Assembly: GCA_964487555.1 (NCBI GenBank)
Contig: CAZART010000113.1
Span: 1 to 16,941 of the forward strand
DNA from: CAZART01 sp964487555
GTDB lineage: Bacteria; Bacteroidota; Rhodothermia; Rhodothermales; VXPQ01
Reading direction: 5' to 3'
DNA: 16,941 nucleotides
The position numbers and the translations under genes were made by a program. Below are positions 1 through 7,957 of this stretch, piece after piece. Within the stretch, counting starts at the first letter, position 1. Every line of letters starts with the position of its first letter. The notes under the pieces were generated by a model, which was given only the letters and a program-made list of their open reading frames with translations, searched no databases and was not told the DNA's origin.

Positions 1-2
1 AG

Positions 3-140
3 GGCCTGGGCTTCTTACGCCGAGTGCTGGATCGGTTGAGCGACCCGGAATGGGATCCGGAATCATCCGTGGACCTATTAGCGGCGTTGGAGGAGATCGC
101 TCCGGGGTTCATGGCGTGGGCCCAGGCGTACGAGCAATAA
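3..140 (+). CDS. C-terminal end of an unidentified protein (cut by left edge)
   Basis: The third forward frame is open from the first bases of the window to a TAA at 138-140, giving 45 residues that end in the motif APGFMAWAQAYEQ. The peptide is rich in Leu, Asp, Glu and Arg (it begins GLGFLRRVLDRLSDPEW) and looks like an amphipathic helical C-terminus of a soluble protein. The other two forward frames are stopped or low in complexity, and the stop is followed within 8 bp by the end of a converging minus-strand ORF. I do not recognise the family; the rest of the gene lies outside the window. Confidence 0.5.
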   Translation, partial: GLGFLRRVLDRLSDPEWDPESSVDLLAALEEIAPGFMAWAQAYEQ

Positions 141-147
141 AGGAGTA

Positions 148-291
148 TTACGACTGCAGCGGACGCCGCGCGAACAGCTTGCTGCGCACGATTTCTGCAA
201 TTAATTTGCACGGCACAGAGGCCACGGGGCGGCGCCGCTGAGCCGCGAACCGCTTTACAGCCTCCCTACGTCGTCGACCTTTCTCATCCAT
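148..291 (-). CDS. Small basic hypothetical protein (47 aa)
   Basis: Minus-strand ORF of 47 codons starting at the ATG at 291-289. What supports it is the ribosome binding site: GAGGTGA ends 6 nt before the ATG, a near-perfect Shine-Dalgarno that overlaps the stop codon of the next upstream minus-strand ORF, as expected of a translationally coupled pair. The product is strongly basic (many Arg/Lys, motif RRREAVKRFAAQRRR near the N-terminus) and has no signal peptide or membrane segment. No family recognised. It may be a real micro-protein or the frame-shifted tail of a longer decayed gene. Confidence 0.3.
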   Translation of the reverse strand: MDEKGRRRREAVKRFAAQRRRPVASVPCKLIAEIVRSKLFARRPLQS

Positions 292-297
292 TTGCGT

Positions 298-426
298 TCA
301 CCTCATGAGTTCTTCGTACTGGGCAAATCGCCGCTTGCACGTCTCGATCACTCGTCTCGGAGTCGCACGAGACTTCTTGTCAAACACTTCGTCGATGAAG
401 ATCGCTAATCCGTTAAGCGTATCCAC
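298..426 (-). CDS. Small hypothetical protein or gene remnant (42 aa)
   Basis: Minus-strand open frame that reads like genuine protein (FIDEVFDKKSRATPRRVIE, then CKRRFAQYEELMR). The only in-frame start is a GTG at 426-424; an in-frame TGA lies a few codons upstream, so it is either a 42-aa protein or the 3' remnant of a gene whose front was lost next to the peptidase gene. It stops 6 bp before the next minus-strand ATG. The predicted fold is two charged helices. No family recognised; the function is unknown. Confidence 0.3.
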   Translation of the reverse strand: MDTLNGLAIFIDEVFDKKSRATPRRVIETCKRRFAQYEELMR

Positions 427-449
427 GCCATCTCTGACCGATCCTGATC

Positions 450-1445
450 ATGAGGCGAGTCGCCGCCATCATCGTAGGCATGATTTTCTTCGGATGTAAT
501 GGCGTGGAATCCGAAGTTCTGGAGTCTGCGTGCGAATCGCCCGAGTCTTTTGTAGCCCACGTTCTGGACACCGTTCGAACGTATTCAATCTACCGCGACT
601 CGGCGGATTGGTACCAGATCGAAACGGACGCCCATACCTCGATCGCAAACGCTGAGTCGATAACGGAAGCGTATCGCACGGTTGACCGCGTACTCCGCCA
701 GTCTGGCGACGACCATGCCTGGTTCAGGCGGCCTGAGCCGGAGGGCAAGAATGAAGAGAATCGTCCGATCAAGCATCAGAATCCCACTGTTGAACGTATT
801 GCCGGCGAAATCGGCTACCTCGTAGTGCCTGCTGCGATGAGCCTCGGCGTAGATGGCATGCGAGAATATGCGAGAGCGCTCCAATCTGGGATCAGGCGTC
901 TGAGTGACGCCGGCATACGTGATTGGATCGTGGATCTCAGAAGTAACTGGGGTGGCGACATGTGGCCAATGCTCGCCGGCCTCGGCCCTTTTCTCGGCCA
1001 TGGCATGGTTGGCCACTTCGTCTATCCGGATGGATCCGAGATCCCCTGGTCGTACAGCAACGGAGCGGCACGACTCGGAGAATCGACCATCGTGGATGTC
1101 GATAGCGAACCGTATGATCTTCAGGTTTCAAATCCGCGAATAGCAGTCCTCATCGGCGATGGGACAAGCAGTTCAGGCGAGGCAGTGGTCGTCGCGTTCC
1201 GCGGTCTTGCCGGAGTGAAGACCTTCGGCTCGACGACATCCGGAATGACGACGGCCATCGAAGGCAAACGGTTATGCGACGGCTCCGTTGTCGGAATCTC
1301 AACAGCGGCTTTTGCTGATCGCGACAGTCAGATTTACAGCGGCAAATTGGTCCCTGACGTGCCTGTTGAGCAAACGGGCTCTGGTGATGCCGTATTGGGG
1401 GCGGCAAGAGAGTGGATGAATTCCGAGACTACGAGTCCCGAATGA
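450..1445 (+). CDS. S41 family peptidase, predicted lipoprotein (tail-specific protease/NSR-like)
   Basis: 331 aa. The N-terminus is a lipoprotein signal: Arg2-Arg3, a hydrophobic stretch and lipobox FFGC with Cys16, so the enzyme should be membrane-anchored outside the cytoplasm. The S41 core is visible: His89 in GDDHAWF (general base position), the strand-turn IVDLRSNWGGDMWPMLAGLG at 160-179, and the nucleophile loop GDGTSSSGEA at 236-245, with Ser241 placed three residues before Glu244 as in CtpA/Tsp. The Lys of the CtpA Ser-Lys dyad is absent (TFGSTTSG), which matches the His-Ser S41 branch (tricorn/IRBP, nisin-resistance protein) rather than CtpA. No PDZ domain is evident, so it is shorter than CtpA (about 400-680 aa). 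The fourth-residue Glu of tricorn-type enzymes cannot be placed with certainty in YSGKLVPDV. Substrate unknown. The start is chosen because it gives the lipobox; the RBS is weak. Confidence 0.85.
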   Translation: MRRVAAIIVGMIFFGCNGVESEVLESACESPESFVAHVLDTVRTYSIYRDSADWYQIETDAHTSIANAESITEAYRTVDRVLRQSGDDHAWFRRPEPEGKNEENRPIKHQNPTVERIAGEIGYLVVPAAMSLGVDGMREYARALQSGIRRLSDAGIRDWIVDLRSNWGGDMWPMLAGLGPFLGHGMVGHFVYPDGSEIPWSYSNGAARLGESTIVDVDSEPYDLQVSNPRIAVLIGDGTSSSGEAVVVAFRGLAGVKTFGSTTSGMTTAIEGKRLCDGSVVGISTAAFADRDSQIYSGKLVPDVPVEQTGSGDAVLGAAREWMNSETTSPE

Positions 1446-1656
1446 GGAGCCATCCGCGCTGAACACCTTGGGATAAGCTTAACAACGCACTTCAAGAGTA
1501 CGCCGCCAGAAGGGCTAGCCTAGAGTAAAAAAGGCGTCTACATCGCTTCGAACCAATCGAATCGCCGGCGGCGCAGTTGAGCGCCGGCCGCTATGCGGAC
1601 AAGGGACATTCGAGGCATTCTCAATTGCAGGTTTTGAATCGACCCGCGTAGGAAGT

Positions 1657-2097
1657 ATGAAAGGAGACACGATCGGAGGCCCGATCCGTTGGCGAATGCA
1701 CATTCCGGTGCCTCCTGAGAGAGTGTTCGCCGTTCTCGACTCTGACGAGGGACGCGCCGCGTTCTGGGCGGAGTCCGCTGTCGAGATCGAGAATCAGATC
1801 GAATTTCGGTTCATCAATGGTCACACGTGCCGAAGCAAGATCCTGGAGCGGCGCTCTTCTGAGGTGTTGTCGATCGATTACATGGGTGGTCCTGTGCGGT
1901 TCGAACTGACTTCGGACGGTCACGGCGGGACGGATCTGCTTCTCACGCATCACAATGTCGCGCCGGGGGAATGGAACGAGGTGCACGCCGGCTGGCTCAA
2001 CGTGCTGTTTCCATTGAAGGCGTGGCTTACACACGGTGTGGACCTTCGCAACCATGATCCCGAGCGCTCTTGGGATAACGGCTATGCCGACCAGTGA
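1657..2097 (+). CDS. SRPBCC family protein (AHSA1/START-like fold)
   Basis: 146 aa, the usual length of a single-domain SRPBCC protein. The opening RMHIPVPPERVFAVL with DEGRAAFWAES is the typical first strand and helices of the AHSA1-like branch, and the end EVHAGWLNVLFPLKAWLTHG followed by DLRNHDP is the characteristic long C-terminal helix that closes the hydrophobic cavity. No signal peptide, so it should be cytosolic. Members bind small hydrophobic ligands or act as stress/Hsp90-co-chaperone-like proteins; the ligand cannot be told from sequence. AGGA lies just 3 bases before the ATG, a tight but possible RBS. It stands alone between the S41 peptidase and the hydrolase, with a gap of about 210 bp before it and 200 bp after. 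Confidence 0.85.
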   Translation: MKGDTIGGPIRWRMHIPVPPERVFAVLDSDEGRAAFWAESAVEIENQIEFRFINGHTCRSKILERRSSEVLSIDYMGGPVRFELTSDGHGGTDLLLTHHNVAPGEWNEVHAGWLNVLFPLKAWLTHGVDLRNHDPERSWDNGYADQ

Positions 2098-2296
2098 CGC
2101 GAGCGGTGCGCCATGACTCGGGTGTTGGCGCCCAACCGGCCGATGAAGCCGGCGGTCACCTACGGAGGGGCGCCGCTGCCTACACCTACGTCGGCTGAGT
2201 ATTATCGTAATGCGTCCGGGCGCAGGTAACATTGCGCGATATTCGTTCGTCCTTCAGATGCTCCTATGTGTCTCTTCCGTTCACCGAGTCTGCTTT

Positions 2297-3289
2297 ATGC
2301 CATGTTCTTCCGTCGCGTTGATACTGTTGTGCTATTGTTGTGCACTCGCACCGGCAACGCATGCTCAATCTCTCGACCACACTGAGTCGACGTCAAGGGA
2401 GGTAACGTATTCTAACGGTGAAATCATGCTTGCTGGAACGCTCCTGCTCCCCTCGGGGATGGGACCGTTTCCTGCTGTTGCCATAATACACGGATCTGGT
2501 TCCAGCGATCGCTCGAATCCATGGACATCGGCCTATGCATCCGCGCTCGTTGAGCGGGGGATTGCGGTGCTGCATCCAGACAAGCGTGGGTCGGGGAAAT
2601 CAGGCGGCGATTGGAGAGAGGCTTCGTTCTCCGAGCTCGCAGACGATGCGGTCGCTGCGATGGACCTGCTCAGGACCGATGTATTAGTGGACAGCACCCG
2701 TGTCGGACTGATTGGATTTAGCCAAGGCGGACACGTGGCACCTGTGGCGGCGACTCGCTATTCGGCTGCCTGTTTCGTCATCAACGTATCCGGTTCCGTA
2801 GTCCCGATCTTCGAGCAGATTTGGGATGAGCTTCGCAAAATGGGAGAACGGGAGGATCTGTCGGTAGAGGCGTTGAGAACACTCCAAATGCTTCATGATC
2901 GCGCTGTGGACTATGCGCTGACTCGAGAGAGTTGGACGGCGTACTCGACAACGTTGGCGGAGGCAAAACGCGGCACTTTGGGCGAAACGGACGTAGTCGA
3001 AGGCTTTCCCACGACTCCAAATTCCGGAGCCTGGGATTTCTTGCGAACGATCGGAAATTTTGACCCGCTTCCGTACTGGCGAGAGGTCAACGTTCCGACG
3101 CTTTTTCTTTACGGCGGGCGCGACGAGAATGTGGATGTCTTCAAAAGCGCTGACATAATTGAGGAGTCGCTAACATCTGCAGGATTGCCCTACGATCTTC
3201 TTCTCTTTAGAAACAACGGCCATGCTCTCTTCCGGGAGGATGCTATGGACTTCATAGCGCGTTGGATTCACGACGGAGGTACCGATTGA
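2297..3289 (+). CDS. Secreted alpha/beta hydrolase (dienelactone-hydrolase/BAAT-like)
   Basis: 330 aa from this ATG. The start is chosen because the frame, open from 2210, gains a textbook signal peptide here: MPCSSVALILLCYCCALAP then ATHAQS with a likely cut after AHA-type residues. The mature protein opens with a beta-strand pair (LAGTLLLP) and the oxyanion region AIIHGSGSSD. The catalytic triad is complete: Ser142 in the elbow GFSQGGH, Asp276 in YGGRDENVD and His309 in NNGHALF. These fit a periplasmic esterase/acyl-hydrolase of the family often annotated as alpha/beta hydrolase or S9-like peptidase; the substrate is unknown. A lid insertion of roughly 80 residues lies between the elbow and the Asp. 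Just after the stop is a strong SD (GAGGAGG) that serves only a 6-codon ORF. Confidence 0.85.
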   Translation: MPCSSVALILLCYCCALAPATHAQSLDHTESTSREVTYSNGEIMLAGTLLLPSGMGPFPAVAIIHGSGSSDRSNPWTSAYASALVERGIAVLHPDKRGSGKSGGDWREASFSELADDAVAAMDLLRTDVLVDSTRVGLIGFSQGGHVAPVAATRYSAACFVINVSGSVVPIFEQIWDELRKMGEREDLSVEALRTLQMLHDRAVDYALTRESWTAYSTTLAEAKRGTLGETDVVEGFPTTPNSGAWDFLRTIGNFDPLPYWREVNVPTLFLYGGRDENVDVFKSADIIEESLTSAGLPYDLLLFRNNGHALFREDAMDFIARWIHDGGTD

Positions 3290-3458
3290 GGAGGACGCAT
3301 GACACTCTATGGCCATTAGTGTTTGCCGCTTGGATCGGCGCATCCGGAAACTCAGTTTAGGTAATTGCGGCGCATGCCGCTTGTTGCGAACCGGCTGATT
3401 CCGAGATACAATGAGGCACACTCAACCTCCAGACGCCAAAATATCAAGCCAAGGGATA

Positions 3459-4688
3459 ATGCGCTTCTCGCGGTCACTGGCTCTTGCAGTAAGTCTCTTC
3501 GCGATCTATGGATGCGCTTGGCAGCATCCGAGCACGGATGGTCCTCGGATGGACGTTCCGTCCGGCGTCGGGAGCACGCAGCCGTATCTATACCAAGCAC
3601 AAGATGGCACACTGTGGATGAGCTGGATCGAGGCTGTCGACTCCGTGAGCCATGCTTTCCGCTTCGCATCATACGAGGAGAGGTCGTGGAGCGACGCGAA
3701 AACGCTTCTCACAGACTCGACCATCTTCAGCAACTGGGCCGACATACCGAAGCTTCTCGTGATGCCGGACGGCAGCGTCGTCGGCCAGTACTCGGTCAAC
3801 AATGGACACCACTATTTCGCCACTGATCTGGTGCAGCGGCGCATGGCGCCGGACGGTTGGGTCGGTATGGAGTTGCGGTTGCACGATGACGAGACGGCGA
3901 CACAGCACGGTTTCGGGTCGCTCGCCTCGATCGAAGAGGGTGCGCTGTCGGTCTGGCTTGATGGCCGTACCACGAAATTGATTGAGGGAGAGTATGACGA
4001 ATCCGCGTGGGGCGACATGCAGCTTCGTGCCGCTCTTGTGGGAGGCGGGAATACGATCCAGCATCGTTGGCTTCTTGATGAACGCGTATGCGAGTGTTGT
4101 GGCACTCGTGCTGTACGTACGTCGAATGGTGTATTGGTCGCCTATCGCGACCGAGGAGAGGACGAGAGACGAGACATTAAGCTTCTTCGGTACGAAGATG
4201 GTCGCTGGTCACGCTCGTATTCACTGCATGACGACGGATGGATATTCAATGGATGTCCCGTCAACGGGCCGGCACTCGCGGCGGTAGGTGACAACGTCGC
4301 TGCTGTCTGGTTCACCGCGGCCAATGACTCGCCACGGGTTCAGGTTGCCTTTTCGGAGGATGAAGGGCGTACATTCGGCCCGCCTATGGTGGTGGATGAT
4401 GCGAGACCGAAAGGGCGAGCGGACATCGTTTTGCTGACAGACCGGTCGGCGCTCGTCTTGTGGATCGGTGTTGAGAATCGCATGAATGCCATCATGGTTG
4501 CGCACGTGACGGCCGACGCTGGAGTTGGCAACGTTTCCACAGTCGTCTTTCCGAAGTCCACCGCGTTTACCGGCATGCCCCAGATGGCGCGCAGCGGTGA
4601 CGACGTCGTCATCGCTTGGGTCGATGGAGGGCATCCGGATTCGACGGAGATTTTTCTTGAGCGGCGGCCGATCGCTGAGCTCCGATAA
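3459..4688 (+). CDS. Sialidase-like (BNR/Asp-box) beta-propeller lipoprotein
   Basis: 409 aa from the ATG at 3459, preferred over 3411 because AAGGGA sits just before it and the protein then begins MRFSRSLALAVSLFAIYGC, a lipoprotein signal with Cys19. The body is a repeat of strand-rich blades (DGTLWMSWIE, DGSVVGQYS, GVLVAYRD, AAVWFTA, ALVLWIG, VIAWVDGG) typical of six-bladed sialidase-like propellers, with one clear Asp-box SEDEGRTF at about 299-306. A Cys cluster, VCECCGT (Cys211, 213, 214), and a fourth Cys in GCPVNGP (265) are conserved-looking features of this lipoprotein group. I do not see the full Arg triad of true sialidases, so sialic acid cleavage should not be assumed; a sugar-binding or other propeller role is equally possible. 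Confidence 0.75.
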   Translation: MRFSRSLALAVSLFAIYGCAWQHPSTDGPRMDVPSGVGSTQPYLYQAQDGTLWMSWIEAVDSVSHAFRFASYEERSWSDAKTLLTDSTIFSNWADIPKLLVMPDGSVVGQYSVNNGHHYFATDLVQRRMAPDGWVGMELRLHDDETATQHGFGSLASIEEGALSVWLDGRTTKLIEGEYDESAWGDMQLRAALVGGGNTIQHRWLLDERVCECCGTRAVRTSNGVLVAYRDRGEDERRDIKLLRYEDGRWSRSYSLHDDGWIFNGCPVNGPALAAVGDNVAAVWFTAANDSPRVQVAFSEDEGRTFGPPMVVDDARPKGRADIVLLTDRSALVLWIGVENRMNAIMVAHVTADAGVGNVSTVVFPKSTAFTGMPQMARSGDDVVIAWVDGGHPDSTEIFLERRPIAELR

Positions 4689-4713
4689 CTTGGCGGCATC
4701 CGGGTTCGCCAAT

Positions 4714-4732
4714 CTCCTGGATGATCCAGGGG
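4714..4732 (+). other. Hairpin downstream of the sialidase-like gene
   Basis: CCTGGA at 4716-4721 pairs with TCCAGG at 4725-4730 around a 3-nt loop, and two wobble or GC pairs extend it to 4714-4732. It lies 26 bp after the stop codon. There is no T-run after it, so it is at best a factor-assisted terminator or a 3'-end stabiliser. Confidence 0.3.
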
Positions 4733-4801
4733 GCAGGGGGCCGCAAGGCCTCTGACCTACCCGGCGCGCCCGTCGCCGATGATTTAGCCTTCTAGGATTT
4801 A

Positions 4802-5089
4802 ATGTCTGAATGGCAATTTGAATATTCAATGGTCACGGCTGCCCTTCGTGAAGATGCGTGGCAATACTGGTCAAATAGGGAAAACCACGCCAGAATGGAA
4901 TCCGGGGGCAAGAGAATTGAGCTTGAGGCCGTGTGGCGGGATGCTGAGATTGGTCCGCGGCGGATGTATTACCGCCTAACAAATAAGGGCAAGAAGGCGA
5001 TGACGGTAGAGAAAAAGCTGTGGATGCGGATCCACAACGCCCTCGTGGAGCTCTGGGGACCCGCTCTTCCGTCCTATACAGGGAGGTAA
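4802..5089 (+). CDS. Chimeric ORF: SRPBCC N-terminus fused to PadR-regulator C-terminus
   Basis: 95 aa. Residues 1 to about 42 (MSEWQFEYSMVTA, then DAWQYWSNRENHARME) look like the first strand and helices of a polyketide-cyclase-type SRPBCC protein. From about residue 43 the sequence switches to the wing and dimerisation helix of a PadR regulator: AVWRDAEIGPRRMYYRLTNK, then a Lys/Glu helix. The PadR winged-helix recognition part (about 60 residues) is missing, and so are about 100 residues of the SRPBCC fold, so neither half should work as usual. The junction is near 4925. It ends 5 bp before the permease start, the position of the PadR gene in PadR-permease operons, so this is the operon's own regulator destroyed by a deletion or recombination. 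The product could be dead or a dimerisation-only peptide. Confidence 0.6.
   Translation: MSEWQFEYSMVTAALREDAWQYWSNRENHARMESGGKRIELEAVWRDAEIGPRRMYYRLTNKGKKAMTVEKKLWMRIHNALVELWGPALPSYTGR
5081..5086 (+). promoter_or_regulatory. Ribosome binding site of the permease
   Basis: GGGAGG overlaps the end of the PadR-remnant ORF and lies 8 bp before the ATG at 5095. It fixes that ATG as the permease start, rather than the in-frame ATG at 5020, which lies inside the PadR-derived sequence. Confidence 0.6.
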
Positions 5090-5094
5090 CGCCC

Positions 5095-7788
5095 ATGTTC
5101 GACATCGAGGCGTCCATCGCCGCGTGGCGGCGGACCTTGGAGACCAATCCGGCCTTCGACGCAGCCGACGTGGAGGAGCACGAACGGCACATTCGCGACC
5201 AAGTGGACGCGCTCGTCGCTGCGGGAGTCGCCGCCGAGGAAGCCTTTCGGGCCGCCTTGGAAGGATTCGGAAGCTACGGCCAGGTGGAATCCGAGTACCG
5301 AAAGGTCTACTGGGGAAAGCGCGTACGCCGCGGCGAGCTGGCGCTGGAGCTCGGCGTGCGGATGGCTATGCTGCGCAACTACCTTCGCGTCGTCTTCCGG
5401 ACGATGAAACGGCAGAAGGGTCTGAACACCGCCAATATTCTCGGGCTCTCGGTAGGGATGGCCGGCTGTCTCCTCTTGACGTGCTACGTGCTGGACGAGC
5501 TGCGCTAAGACGCCTTTCACGAGCACGCGGATCAGATTGTGCGCGTGACGACCGAGCAGATGGCGGCGGGCGGCACACGATACGCGCATACGTTTCCGGC
5601 GGCCGGACCCACCCTCGCGGCCGAGATACCCGAGGTACTTGCCGCGACGCGGCTGCTGCGGGCGGGTTTCAGCAACCACGACGTTCTGGCAGTTGGCGCC
5701 GATCGGTTTAAGGATCCCGAGTTCCTCTATGTGGATGCGTCCTTCTTCGACGTCTTCACGGTCGAGGTCGTCGAGGGAGATCCTGCCGCCGCCCTCACGC
5801 GCCCCAATACCGCCGTCGTTACGCGAACGGCAGCGAAAGCGTACTTCGGCGACCGGAGCCCGATCGGAGAGGTCGTGACGTTTCCGGATGTGGCACCTCA
5901 GAGTCCGGCCACCGGGTTCGAGATCGTAGGCGTCGTGCAAGGATTCCCTTCGTACTCGCACGTCCACTTCGACATTCTTCTTTCCCTGGAAACGTGGAAT
6001 CAGGGTCGCACGGCCGGCTACTTCGACAACAACTGGCGCGTGTTCAACAGCTATACGTACCTGCGGCTCTCGCCTGGAAGCTCGATTGGGTCGCTGGAAA
6101 CGAAGCTGGCGTCGCTGGTGGCAGCGCGGTCCGGGTCCGATATTCCCGAATTGCTCCGGATCGAGCCTGGGCTTCAGCCCTTGACGGACATCCACCTGCA
6201 CTCCCGCCTCGGCGGCGAGCTGGAGGCCAACAGCGACATCCGCACCGTCGTCATCCTCGCCGCCCTGGCGGCGTTCCTGCTACTCATCTCCGGGATCAAC
6301 TTCATCAATCTCTCAACGGCTCGGGCCGCGCGGCGAGCGGCGGAGGTCGGCGTCCGCAAGGCTATGGGCGCACACCGCACCCAGCTGGTGGGGCAGTTCC
6401 TTACCGAATCCCTGCTTGCAACGGCCCTCGCGACGTTTGGGGCCCTCGCGATATTTATGCTGTTCATGCCGGCGTTCAACGCGCTCTCGGGTAAGGCACT
6501 CACACCGCTTTTCCTGCTATCTGATTGGAAGCCGGCGCTCAGCGTTCCGGTCATCAGCCTCCTCGTCGGGCTCGCCGCGGGGAGCTATCCGGCGCTCGTC
6601 GTCTCGTCGTTCCGGCCGGCGGCGGCGCTAAAGTCCGGCATTCTCGATCCGCGTTCGCGCGGATCGATCCGGCGGGTTCTCGTCATCGCTCAGTTTGCGC
6701 TCTCGATCGGACTCATGATAGCGACTGTTGTCATATATCGGCAGCTCATCTACATGCAGAATGCGGGCGTGGGGTACGAGAAGGAGCACCTGCTCGTGCT
6801 GGACTATCCCTTCCGCGAGGCCGACGCGTCACGGACCGATGCGCTGCGGCAGGAACTCCTGCGTCATCCGGGTGTGCAGGAGGTCTCGTTCGGATCGCTA
6901 TGGCCGACGAGCTCGCGCTACTTTACGATGCCGCTCCGACCGGAGGGTGCGCCCCGTTCCGCGCGCATCGCGGCCATATGGACCGAAGTCGACGAGCGCT
7001 ATGCGGACGTTCTCGGACTCCAGCTCGCCGCGGGCCGCGGCATCACGGGACGTGGCGCGGACTCGGCGGCGGTCCTGGTGAACGAGGCCGCCGTCCGCGA
7101 CTTCGGATGGGACGATCCCATCGGAAAGAAGATTTTCTTCGCCGAAGACGACGCTCCGCTCGGGACGGTGATCGGCGTCGTGCGGGACTTCCACTACCGG
7201 TCGCTCGTCGATCCGGTCGAGCCTGTCGTGCTGTCGAACAACTGGCAGCGGGGGCGCTATCCGATCGTGAAGATCTCTCCGCGCGGGCGCGACGATGCGC
7301 TCGCGCACATCGAGGCCGCGTGGGGCCGGCTGCTGGCGGATCAGACGTTTGAGGTCACGTTCGTCGAGGCGTCCTACGACGCGCTCTATCAGGCCGAGCA
7401 GCGTCTGACGCGTACGTCGGGCGTCTTTGCCGTGCTTGCTCTCACAATCGCTTGCCTTGGTCTCTTCGGCCTCGGGGCCTTCACAATCCAGCAGCGCACG
7501 AAGGAGATCGGCGTGCGGAAGGTCCTGGGTGCCACGACGGCATCCATCGCCGGTCGCCTTACCGTGGAGTTCGTCCGTCTCGTCGCGCTCGCTTTCGTCA
7601 TTGCCGCGCCGGTGGCCTACCTGGCGATTCAACGCTGGCTCGACGGGTTCGCATTTCGGATCGAGCTCGGGCCGGGACTTTTCCTTCTGGCCGGTGGGGC
7701 GGCCCTGGCAGCGGCGGTGCTCACCGTCGCTTATCAGGCGGTCCGGGCGGGGATGTTGAAACCAGTGAGAAGCCTGCGGTACGAGTGA
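5095..7788 (+). pseudogene. FtsX/MacB-type ABC transporter permease with prefix domain, interrupted by in-frame TAA
   Basis: One continuous frame of 897 codons except for a TAA at codon 138 (5506-5508). Order: a cytoplasmic permease-prefix domain (about residues 1-95, charged helices); TM1 at about 110-133; periplasmic MacB core; TM2-4 ending near 500; TM5 near 527-550 starting the second half; second periplasmic domain; TM6-8 to the C-terminus. The FtsX coupling motif occurs twice, EVGVRKAMGA (about 417) and EIGVRKVLGA (about 804), so this is a full two-unit permease. No ATPase gene is beside it, as in the orphan duplicated permeases found with PadR regulators. The stop cuts YVLDELR from DAFHEH, where relatives have Tyr, so one base change made it. 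Downstream, a GTG at 5539 could restart translation but would lack TM1. Substrate unknown. A sequencing error or stop readthrough are alternatives. Confidence 0.8.
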
Positions 7789-7828
7789 TTCTGTTGACGA
7801 CTGAACTGTACTCAGGGATTGACCGGGT

Positions 7829-7957
7829 CTATTCGTTGACCTCAGGCCGATAGATGCTCGCGAGTTTTAACACGCTCGCAATCAGGCCGCGTATCAATGC
7901 GCTCCAAACGGACGCCGTCAAAAGCGGAATTGCCTTCAGTGGCACCTGCGTATCCAT
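7829..7957 (-). pseudogene. Short hydrophobic ORF, probable tail of a decayed membrane protein
   Basis: Minus-strand frame of 42 codons from the ATG at 7957-7955 (MDTQVPLKAIPLLTASVWSA, then LIRGLIASVLKLASIYRP) to a TAG at 7831-7829. The hydrophobic, Leu/Ile/Ala-rich stretch is what a membrane protein tail looks like. It lies immediately downstream of the relic at 7936-8229 in a different frame, so it may be the frameshifted continuation of the same gene. No RBS is visible and the family is not recognised. Confidence 0.3.

Noticed and set aside
1477..1582. attC-like site after the S41 gene: GCTTAAC ... GTTGAGC with an inner CGCCGCC/GGCGGCG stem and a VCR-like AACAACGC start
   Set aside because: The outer boxes fit RYYYAAC/GTTRRRY, but the arms are very unequal (17 nt against 2 nt), the L boxes are missing, and no similar site follows the other genes, so a cassette array is not supported.
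5074..6201. 375-aa minus-strand ORF opposite the permease
   Set aside because: Antisense shadow of a GC-rich gene; its product is Arg/Glu/Gly-rich without any family feature, while the plus strand has clear FtsX-type domains.
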